Source of the DNA: a virus
Length of the DNA stretch: 56,791 nucleotides
Direction: 5' to 3' (one strand)
IMG/VR virus record: IMGVR_UViG_3300030060_005193
Location: 1-56,791 of that record
In this document: positions 49,581 through 56,791 of the stretch, piece after piece
Numbering within the stretch: the first letter of the stretch is position 1
Layout of the letters: each line of letters starts with the position of its first letter
Position numbers and translations under genes: made by a program
The notes under the pieces: model-generated
The model's input: only the letters and a program-made list of their open reading frames with translations
What the model was told of the DNA's origin: nothing
Database searches by the model: none

Positions 49581-52114
49581 TGGGTTTGTTTAAAAATTTA
49601 ATTAGAGGTGTTAACGACATAAAAGCGCCTACATTCAACCGTGGTTTAAGGCAGCCGATAAGAAATATAAATTTTCCACCTATAAGACGTATGCCAATGC
49701 CTCAACCTATGCCTGTTGTTCCACCAAGTCCATTGGTGCCGCCGCGAACTATTGGTGATATAAACAGATTAATACCTTCATTAGATGGATTGCCTCCTAC
49801 AATAGCACCACCTCCAACCAATGTGCCTGGTGCACCAATTCCAAGTAGTGGTAGAGGAGGATTAAAAGGAGCATTTGATAATTTTCAAAAATTTATTGCA
49901 CAAAATCCTGACAAAACAAGACAAGGTGGAGGTATTTTAGGTGGAGTAGATTTAACTGGTGAAAGCCTTAGAAATGCTTTGCCTCCAGTAGTAGGTGGTC
50001 CACCTTTAGATACATCTTTAATACCTGAAAGAGAAATATTACAAAGACCTATTATTCCACCAAAACGTAATGATTTTATGTCTATAGAAAGAATAGATAA
50101 GCCAATAAATGAACTTATACCTCGTATGCCTAATGAAGCATCTATACCTTTTGTACCCCCTGTGCCAGCACCTTTGCAAAGACAACCACAGCCAAATCTT
50201 GCAACAGGAATTATAGACCCTGTAAGTCAACCAATACAGCAGTTGCCACAAGGTCCTCAACCAATACCGCAGGTACCTAATCCATTTGAAAAACCAATCA
50301 TGCCTCCCAAGCGTGATGATTTCATGTCTATAGATAGAATTGGTAATTATGATTTAGAGAGACAGAATCGTGGCATCGTTGCAAACCCAGCACCAGTACC
50401 AGTTACATCGCCTGTAATACCTCAACAACCTACTTTTACTCCAATATCAGAAAGAACAGATATATATGGTGCAGGTAAAGATTACGACCCAGCAAATTTA
50501 CCAGAAGGGTACACTTTTGACCAATCTCAAGTTCCAGGTAAAGTTATGACCACAGTTATGCCTCAACCTGGTTTTGTGTATGCCTATGGTCCAGATGGCG
50601 ATAGAATAAGTGTGCCAAGTGGAGCACCAGGAGCAGAAGCTCAACGTGAGCAAGGTGCGGCTAGAGACCAAGCATTTCGTGATTTTCAAAAAACTAATCC
50701 TGGAGAGGCTTTTGGTGTAACACCACCTTCACCACCTATATCTACTCCAGTACCAGAGCCAGTTACAACCCCTGCTCCAGTTACACCACCAGAGCCAGTA
50801 ACTCCACCAGCATCTACAACAGTTGCAGCTAATCAACCAGCTCCAGCTCCAGTAGTAGAGCCTACCACCACTGACGACCCTGTTGTGGTAGAACCTCCTG
50901 TAGAGCCAGCTGCTACAACTACTACTACAAACGCAGGACAAGCGGTAAATAATCCTTTTGCTGCATCAGTAACACAAAGACAAACCACATTAGACCCAGT
51001 CACACAACAATTATTATTTGGTCTTGATGGACAAGGCGGTTTTATACCTGGTGCTATGAGAGCTGCTGAAAAAACTTTTTACGATGACCAAGGCAATCCT
51101 ATAGTTATAGATGAACAAGTAGCAGGATTTAGTCCTGACCAGCTTGCAGCAATGCAAATGCAAAGACAATCAGTAGGACAACAAGACCCATACCTAGGAA
51201 CAGCAGCAGACGCTTATGGCGCTGGTACTCAAGCTTTAGAAGAAGGCTTACAAAGAGGTCGTACAGCTGCAATAGGCTCGTTAGCGGCCACTAGAGGCGG
51301 TCTAGGCTCGTTACGTCAAGGACTGGGTGAGTCGGCCGATATTTTACGTGGAACTGTTGGTGGTTATGACCCTAGCATGACTGAAAGATTTTATGACCCA
51401 TACGAAGACAGAGTAGTACAGCAAACCATACAAGATGTTATGGAACAAGGAGCAAAGTCAGATATAGGAGCAAGAGCTGGTGATATTGCAAGAGGTGGTG
51501 AATCTGCTTTTGGTTCCAGAGCTCGTCTCGGCGCCTCTGAGCGTCAAAGAGCTATTGGTAGGGGTTTGGCTGAGGCATTGGGCGGTATTCGCTCTCAAGG
51601 CTTTAGACAGGCACAACAAACTGGTTTAGGTGAGTTTGCTCGTCAAAAAGCAGCAGAAAGAGCTGCAAGCTCTGGGTTAGCTGGGTTAGCTGGTCAAGGA
51701 TTCACAGGACAACAAGCTTTAGCTGGTGCTTTAAGTGGGTTGGGTCAAACAGAACAAAACATAGGACAACAAAGATATAGTGGGCAATTTGGTCTTGGAA
51801 GCAGTTTACAAGGCCTCGGAGCGCAAGCAGCAGGCGCATCCGCATCTGACATAGCTGCACTTTATGGCATGGGCGCACAACAACAAGGACAAACCCAGCA
51901 AATGTTAGATGCACAACGTAGAAACTTACAACAAAGACAAATGACACCGTTGTTACAGTATCAGGCATTACAACCATTTGTAAGCATGGCTCCAGCTGGA
52001 CAGTTCCAAACAGATACACAGTTTGTTCCAGCGCCTAGTCCAGTTCAAGCTGGCATGGGTGTAGGATTATCAGCCTTCGGTGCTTTGGGACAACTATATG
52101 GTGGCAAAGATTAA
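49580..52114 (+). CDS. Large proline- and glutamine-rich virion protein
   Basis: 844 residues. Residues 1-280 are Pro-rich with two copies of PPKR(N/D)DFMSI(E/D)RI. A Pro/Thr/Val linker (about 380-455) follows. The C-terminal ~350 residues are helical and rich in Gln, Ala and Gly (GARAGDIARGGESAFGSRARL, GLGQTEQNIGQQRYSG), like internal core proteins of marine podoviruses. Likely ejected with the DNA or part of the internal core. Confidence 0.6.
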   Translation: MGLFKNLIRGVNDIKAPTFNRGLRQPIRNINFPPIRRMPMPQPMPVVPPSPLVPPRTIGDINRLIPSLDGLPPTIAPPPTNVPGAPIPSSGRGGLKGAFDNFQKFIAQNPDKTRQGGGILGGVDLTGESLRNALPPVVGGPPLDTSLIPEREILQRPIIPPKRNDFMSIERIDKPINELIPRMPNEASIPFVPPVPAPLQRQPQPNLATGIIDPVSQPIQQLPQGPQPIPQVPNPFEKPIMPPKRDDFMSIDRIGNYDLERQNRGIVANPAPVPVTSPVIPQQPTFTPISERTDIYGAGKDYDPANLPEGYTFDQSQVPGKVMTTVMPQPGFVYAYGPDGDRISVPSGAPGAEAQREQGAARDQAFRDFQKTNPGEAFGVTPPSPPISTPVPEPVTTPAPVTPPEPVTPPASTTVAANQPAPAPVVEPTTTDDPVVVEPPVEPAATTTTTNAGQAVNNPFAASVTQRQTTLDPVTQQLLFGLDGQGGFIPGAMRAAEKTFYDDQGNPIVIDEQVAGFSPDQLAAMQMQRQSVGQQDPYLGTAADAYGAGTQALEEGLQRGRTAAIGSLAATRGGLGSLRQGLGESADILRGTVGGYDPSMTERFYDPYEDRVVQQTIQDVMEQGAKSDIGARAGDIARGGESAFGSRARLGASERQRAIGRGLAEALGGIRSQGFRQAQQTGLGEFARQKAAERAASSGLAGLAGQGFTGQQALAGALSGLGQTEQNIGQQRYSGQFGLGSSLQGLGAQAAGASASDIAALYGMGAQQQGQTQQMLDAQRRNLQQRQMTPLLQYQALQPFVSMAPAGQFQTDTQFVPAPSPVQAGMGVGLSAFGALGQLYGGKD

Positions 52115-52116
52115 CT

Positions 52117-53562
52117 ATGGCAATATCAAGAGCGCAAATACCAGAACAAATAGATATATTTAATCAAGGCGGTGCTGCAAGCACTAGCACTATGAATACT
52201 CTATCTCAACAACTTATGGATATGCCAAGTTACGAAGAAAGCTATCAAAAATATTACGACAGACTTTCACAAGTAACTCCACCTAGAAAAAAAATGAACA
52301 TATATGAAGTTGCATCTGAACTAGGCGCAGGTTTGTTGTCTACACCAAACACAGGTGTAGGTTCGGCTTACACAGGTCTTGGAGCTGGTTTTACAAGAGT
52401 GTCTGATAGATTGCGCGCTGCTAAAGAAGAAGATGCAAAAATGCGCCAACAAATTGGTTTTCAAGCCGCACAGATGGCTATGCAAAGTGAAGAAAAAGCA
52501 TTAGATTTTTTGCGTGAATATGAAACCGAAGTTTTAAAATACAAAAACAAACGTGGCGATTTATTAACGTTTCAAAAAGAAATGCCAGATGGAAAGTTTG
52601 ATATTAAAACTATTAGAGATAATTATGCTAATGATACGGCTATAAATGATTTACTAAAAGATGGATATTTTGAAAGAGGTTCTGGCTCAAAAATATCTGT
52701 AAGCACAGGACCCCAGTTTAGTAAAAGGGATGAAGAGGCAGTAAAGGCACAAATTAAAGCAGAAGAAGAAATATTAGAAAAATATAGAGCTGGTAATAGT
52801 TCTGTTGCAAATCTTAACGAAGCAGAGGCTATTGCAAATAGATTAGGACCACAAAATTTTGGTACAGTATCAAAATTTACTTTATTTCCAAGACAAATTT
52901 TGGATGGACTAGGAGTTAATAGTCAAACCGAATCAGATGTTATAGGTGACCAAATACTTTTAAGTCAAATATCTCTCGGCTTTACTATGGATATTGTTAG
53001 CAGAACAAAAGGTGCTATATCTAACCGTGAAATGGAAATGTTTGAAAGAGCCTCACCTGGACTTGGCTCAAACTATAATGGTTTTTTAAAACAAGTAGAG
53101 TATTTGAAAAGAGTAGCGCAAAGAGACGTAGATTTTTTTAATGCTTATACAGCAAAGGCTGATGAGCTTGAGGCTCAAGAATTAAAAGGCGAAATAACAG
53201 CAAGCAAAGTGCGAAGAGAGCTTGCAAAGTTTGAAGGCGATTGGTATGACAAAAACTTACTATTTAGTGATGAAGAGTTTGATGAATTAGAAAAAATAGC
53301 TGCGGGCGATTATACGGATGTAACAGGAAATGTTTACACAACACCAGAAGACTTTAACACAGATGAGTGGAGAAAAAGTTATCGTGAAGGACAAGAAAAA
53401 GGCGATAACTTAAAGTCTACTTATTCAGAGGGTAAACCACCAATAGTGGCTTCATACGAAAGAAAAATACAAGAAATAGAAAATGATGCAAACTTATCCG
53501 ATGACAAAAAAACAGAGTTAATTGCAATAATTAACCAAAAAATAAAAGATGCTACACCATGA
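52117..53562 (+). CDS. Internal virion protein candidate
   Basis: 481 residues, mostly helical. MAISRAQ at the start is identical to the start of the major capsid protein. YEVASELGAGLLSTPNTGVGSAYTGLGAGF and a coiled-coil middle suggest an internal core or ejection protein. Overlaps the next gene by four bases. Confidence 0.6.
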   Translation: MAISRAQIPEQIDIFNQGGAASTSTMNTLSQQLMDMPSYEESYQKYYDRLSQVTPPRKKMNIYEVASELGAGLLSTPNTGVGSAYTGLGAGFTRVSDRLRAAKEEDAKMRQQIGFQAAQMAMQSEEKALDFLREYETEVLKYKNKRGDLLTFQKEMPDGKFDIKTIRDNYANDTAINDLLKDGYFERGSGSKISVSTGPQFSKRDEEAVKAQIKAEEEILEKYRAGNSSVANLNEAEAIANRLGPQNFGTVSKFTLFPRQILDGLGVNSQTESDVIGDQILLSQISLGFTMDIVSRTKGAISNREMEMFERASPGLGSNYNGFLKQVEYLKRVAQRDVDFFNAYTAKADELEAQELKGEITASKVRRELAKFEGDWYDKNLLFSDEEFDELEKIAAGDYTDVTGNVYTTPEDFNTDEWRKSYREGQEKGDNLKSTYSEGKPPIVASYERKIQEIENDANLSDDKKTELIAIINQKIKDATP

Positions 53563-55925
53563 GCAAAGATTACAACGACTATCTTACAGACATAGATAAT
53601 ATTGACAAAGTTGGATTACAGTATCAACAAGAACAAGACAATTACACTATGCGAAAAGCAAAATCATATTTGTTTTTTGATGATGATGTTAGGATTGACT
53701 TTTTAGCATCAGAGCGTTTTCCTAATGACCCACGCGGCTCAGAAAAATATGTCAATATAGATGGAGAGCTTTATTACGAAGACACACGCGGTGAAAAAGT
53801 ATATAACAATAAAAAATATACAAGGGAGTTTCCAGACAACGAATCGGTTGGTTTTTTTGCAGATAAGATAGTGCCTAATTTAGCACCCGCAGCAACCTTT
53901 GCAGCAGATGTTGGTGGTGGTATGGCTGGTGCTAGGTATGGGTTCAAAACGGGTCTAGGACAATTAGCAACAGGAGCCAATCCTCTTGCAAAAGCAGCAC
54001 AAAAAAATGTTTATGCTGCTGGAGCTTATTTATTAGGCTCTACTGCTATTGGAGGTTTTGGCGGTAATCTAGTCGCTGGAGCTGTTCCAAGAACAGGTAG
54101 ACAAATTGCTATTGACCAGTTTTATAGTTTGCCCGCGGAAGAAATAGCGGCTGCATCAAAAGACTTAATGATTTCTTCTTCGTTTTCATTAATACCTTTT
54201 GGGCAAGGTAGTGTTGGTACAGGGAGCGTGGTAAGCCTGTTTCGCAGAGACCCAGATACTTTAACGTATTTGATGAATTTAAGAAAAGATGCAGATACAG
54301 TTATGCGAGAAGCAAAAAAGTTTGGTTTTGATTTAACGCCAGCACAAGCAAAAAATATAAATAAAAGAGCAGCAAACATACAATATTATTTAAGCCAACA
54401 ACCTGATAATAGAGCGGTTATGGAGTTTTATGATAGCCAAGCATCACAAATAGCTGAGGCTATAAACGTCTATGCAGATGCTATTGGTTCACAGACAGGA
54501 AGAGTAACTGGCGATGTAAACCAAAGACTTGTTGATACAAGCAAGGACGTGTTAGAAGAGCTTACAAGAAGAAGAAAAGCAAGAGCTACTAAAATTTACA
54601 ATTCATTAAAAAATACACCAGATGGCATTGAGGTTGGCGGTATGCAAGGTGTAATAGATTTAATTGACAGCAAAATTGCTGGCGAGGTATTAGATGGTTC
54701 TGGCAATCTTATAAGAGTTATTGAGCCTGCGCCAAGCACGGTAAAAAATTTAGAAAAGTTTAAAAAAATATTCTATAAAGAAGATGGAACTCTTGTAACT
54801 GATTTGATGGAGCTAGATGCTAGACGTACTACCGAAATGAAAGCACTTGCTTTTAAGTTGCAAGGTAAAGGCACTGGCGACGCAGGACAAATTTACGGCA
54901 TTATGGATAACATGACAGCCTTAATGGACGAGGCACATCCTGATTATGCCTTAGCAAGAAGGGTTTATGACCCAAACAAACCTGCATTACAAATAATTGA
55001 AAGAAGCGCTATCGGTAGATTTGGCAAAATAATGACAGATAAACAAACGGCTAATGCAATGAAAGAGCTGTTTAATCCCAATGTTTCATTACAATCTCTA
55101 AGAAACTCAAAAAGAATATTGCAAACAGCTGACCCAGAGTTGTTTAAAGATATTAAAAAACAATACATGATTGATGTTTACGATAGGTTTTACAGGGCCC
55201 AAGATTTACAAAAAGGCATGCCACAACTGCAAAAACATTTTATGCAAGAAAAAAACCGAAAGATGATGCAAATTATGTTAGAGCCAGAAGAATTTAAAAA
55301 CTTTTACAATATGAATGAGCTTATGGGAATGGCCTTTAGCATATCACCTGGTGGTTCGCAAACGCAGCCATTGACAGAAATGGCAAGCAAAATGTTAAAT
55401 GAGGCCTTAAGCGGCAATATCAAAGCAATAAATTTTGGACAACTTCTTTTAAACACTCCAGGTAGATTCGTAAGTGGTAGGCTTGGTGATGATATGATTA
55501 ATAGAATATCAAAAGAACAACAATACAAGTATCAAGAAGTTCTTACAGATATATTGCTTGCAGACCCAGATGCAGGAAAAACGTTGGATGAGGTTTATAG
55601 ATTTTTCTCCACCAATGATTTTATAGCAAAGCAGTCTGCTTTGAGAGGCGGTGTTGAGGGTTATCAAAGTATCACAGAGCCTTCGGTTCAAGAGTTTCAA
55701 AGCGAGGATATTAGAAATCAAGAGCCTAGAGAGGGGATTATTTATGACCAGTATTTAGAAGATATTAAGAATATATCACCTGACAGCGGAGCTATGAATA
55801 TACCAGCTCCAAGTGCGCCAACAGATTTAAGTCCACCACAAATGTTATCTCCGACTATATTGCCAGATGAGAAAGATAGAGAGATTGCAATGCGCCGAGT
55901 TGGCGGTTTAGGTTCTTTAGTCTAA
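53559..55925 (+). CDS. Internal virion / ejection protein candidate
   Basis: 788 residues. A charged N-terminus, a Gly/Ala-rich hydrophobic region (about 115-180: MAGARYGFKTGLGQLATGAN, GAYLLGSTAIGGFGGNLVAG) and a long helical C-terminal region (from ~225) are typical of podoviral proteins ejected to build a trans-envelope channel. It is the last rightward structural gene; its end overlaps a leftward gene by nine bases. Confidence 0.6.
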   Translation: MSKDYNDYLTDIDNIDKVGLQYQQEQDNYTMRKAKSYLFFDDDVRIDFLASERFPNDPRGSEKYVNIDGELYYEDTRGEKVYNNKKYTREFPDNESVGFFADKIVPNLAPAATFAADVGGGMAGARYGFKTGLGQLATGANPLAKAAQKNVYAAGAYLLGSTAIGGFGGNLVAGAVPRTGRQIAIDQFYSLPAEEIAAASKDLMISSSFSLIPFGQGSVGTGSVVSLFRRDPDTLTYLMNLRKDADTVMREAKKFGFDLTPAQAKNINKRAANIQYYLSQQPDNRAVMEFYDSQASQIAEAINVYADAIGSQTGRVTGDVNQRLVDTSKDVLEELTRRRKARATKIYNSLKNTPDGIEVGGMQGVIDLIDSKIAGEVLDGSGNLIRVIEPAPSTVKNLEKFKKIFYKEDGTLVTDLMELDARRTTEMKALAFKLQGKGTGDAGQIYGIMDNMTALMDEAHPDYALARRVYDPNKPALQIIERSAIGRFGKIMTDKQTANAMKELFNPNVSLQSLRNSKRILQTADPELFKDIKKQYMIDVYDRFYRAQDLQKGMPQLQKHFMQEKNRKMMQIMLEPEEFKNFYNMNELMGMAFSISPGGSQTQPLTEMASKMLNEALSGNIKAINFGQLLLNTPGRFVSGRLGDDMINRISKEQQYKYQEVLTDILLADPDAGKTLDEVYRFFSTNDFIAKQSALRGGVEGYQSITEPSVQEFQSEDIRNQEPREGIIYDQYLEDIKNISPDSGAMNIPAPSAPTDLSPPQMLSPTILPDEKDREIAMRRVGGLGSLV

Positions 55926-56171
55926 AGAATTGAAAGCTTTGATAACGGCACCAACCACTTCGTAATCTAGTTCATAACCCATAACGGTTTCTCCGTTTAT
56001 ATCAAATTCTAAGTTTCTTGATATAAGACGTATTAGAGCTGCTTGCTGGTGCATAGTTAATCTACTAAACACATCAATAACCTCTTGTGCTTCCATAACA
56101 GGTTTGTAGGATTGTGGTATTGGCTTATTATTTTTTGACATAATATTTTTAAACAACTGCTTCATCTGCAT
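55917..56171 (-). CDS. Hypothetical protein, second gene of leftward pair
   Basis: 84 residues if started at ATG 56171; ATGs at 56165 and 56141 are alternatives and none has a good ribosome site. It overlaps the end of the upstream regulator-like gene by 23 bases, so coupling is likely. Soluble, helical (AQEVIDVFSRLTMHQQAALIRLISRN). No family recognised. Confidence 0.6.
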   Translation of the reverse strand: MQMKQLFKNIMSKNNKPIPQSYKPVMEAQEVIDVFSRLTMHQQAALIRLISRNLEFDINGETVMGYELDYEVVGAVIKAFNSLD

Positions 56172-56322
56172 TGGCCGTAGCTAATCTTTTATGTTCTTTT
56201 TGGATTAAAACTTTTAATTGGTCAATTTTGGAACGATGTTCCATTTGACATATTTCATCCAATAAATTGTATGTAGCTGGGTCTACTGCTAAACTTTTTC
56301 TTATCTCTTTGCCTTCATTCAT
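56149..56322 (-). CDS. Ribbon-helix-helix-like small regulator
   Basis: 57 residues from ATG 56322. A short strand (RKSLAVDPATYNLLDEIC) followed by two helices (RSKIDQLKVLIQKEHKRL) is the Arc/CopG ribbon-helix-helix layout. Encoded divergently from the 2OG oxygenase that follows across the contig join, so it may regulate that gene, its own promoter, or both. The call rests on pattern only. Confidence 0.55.
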   Translation of the reverse strand: MNEGKEIRKSLAVDPATYNLLDEICQMEHRSKIDQLKVLIQKEHKRLATANADEAVV

Positions 56323-56387
56323 ATTGGTTCCATATAATAAATATATTTTTAGTTTGGTATATTCTATAAAAATTTGGACAAATATAC

Positions 56388-56791
56388 AACTAATTATTTA
56401 AGTTTATCTGATATACTATTTTTATGTATAAACTGAAAAACTATCTATTAAGTATGCAATCACACTGGATGATTAACCATAAGACTTATCAAGCGGTCCA
56501 AGATACCTTGCCACATATAGTTAAATACAAAGCAGCTATGGGTTTGAAAGATATGGAACAAACACCAGCGCACGATATAGTAAAAAAAATATATCCAGAT
56601 ATTTATAAAGTGCCCTTGTTTCGCAGACATTTTTGTACGATGTTGTTAAGAGAAATAGAACAAATGAAAAAAGAAATAAAGTTTGCGGGCAATGATGATG
56701 AGGACACTTTAAGACAGATACCAGAAATTGTTTTAAAAGAACAAGTACCTGAGCTATATAGGACCATGTGGTTTGTAGTTCAATCTGTTTT
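56388..56791. repeat. Terminal near-repeat, right copy (matches 1-404)
   Basis: Ungapped match to bases 1-404 with 11 substitutions, nearly all silent, including an unchanged 36-base leader. It is evidence that the window closes on itself, on a slightly different variant. Confidence 0.9.
56424..56791 (+). CDS. 2OG-Fe(II) oxygenase, partial second copy (window end)
   Basis: The first 122 codons of the gene at 37-750, cut by the window end before the catalytic residues. It carries Lys instead of Thr at codon 20, otherwise the same protein. Extended -10 TGA-TATACT at 56409-56417 again ends six bases before the ATG. Most likely the same gene read twice in a circular or permuted genome. Confidence 0.8.
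   Translation, partial: MYKLKNYLLSMQSHWMINHKTYQAVQDTLPHIVKYKAAMGLKDMEQTPAHDIVKKIYPDIYKVPLFRRHFCTMLLREIEQMKKEIKFAGNDDEDTLRQIPEIVLKEQVPELYRTMWFVVQSV

Overview
The window reads as one complete genome of an AT-rich, tailed, probably marine double-stranded DNA phage. Bases 1-404 recur at 56388-56791 with 11 mismatches, so one genome length is about 56.4 kb and the window is slightly more than one circle or permuted unit. There is a large terminase, portal, scaffold-like protein, major capsid protein and head-tail adaptor proteins, followed by four very large internal or minor virion proteins. No tail tube, sheath or tape measure is seen, so a podovirus-like (short-tailed) virion is most likely. 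No DNA or RNA polymerase gene is recognised. The host cannot be named from the sequence; the low GC, GroES-like, 2OG-Fe(II) oxygenase and curli-secretion genes fit phages of marine proteobacteria.

Layout. 37-2042: a 2OG oxygenase and a run of small rightward genes. 2039-4604 (leftward): PD-(D/E)XK exonuclease-like protein, 2OG oxygenase, DUF6378 protein and an SSB-like protein ending in a canonical SSB tail. 4703-8952 (rightward): TOPRIM/VapE-type primase-helicase, DNA methyltransferase, small genes and small terminase, closed by a terminator and a 369-base gap that may hold the packaging site. 9322-10273: a nuclease and a PKHD-type oxygenase. 10270-11928: seven small leftward genes. 12046-14339: small genes, a C5-methyltransferase-like protein and a serine recombinase. 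14371-20436: a possible RelA/SpoT-like plus ADP-ribosyltransferase-like effector and the receptor-binding fiber. 20439-22799: a 2OG oxygenase and a chain of tiny membrane proteins.

22753-27567 is the most striking part. CsgF, CsgG, a curlin-like secreted protein, a FecR-domain protein and a CHASE2-adenylate cyclase with all catalytic residues are packed with overlapping or touching ends. This is a curli-type export channel with a cognate substrate, joined to an envelope sensor and a cyclic nucleotide signalling enzyme. It runs straight into the lysis cassette (two spanin-like proteins, thermonuclease, endolysin at 27569-29101) and then the packaging and morphogenesis genes (29186-37178).

37264-38746 is a separately promoted cassette (DUF2958, small genes, HAD nucleotidase) between a strong terminator and the remaining structural genes (38821-55925). 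Two leftward genes, one a ribbon-helix-helix-like regulator, close the genome at 55917-56322.

Regulation visible in the sequence: three sigma70-like promoters are built on a palindromic TTGCAA (or TTGTAA) -35 box within a 10-bp direct-repeat ladder (771-808, 11960-12011, 37269-37308). The one at 11960-12011 appears to fire in both directions from the same -35 hexamer. Two genes (37, 14371) have a -10 box six bases before the ATG, suggesting leaderless mRNAs.
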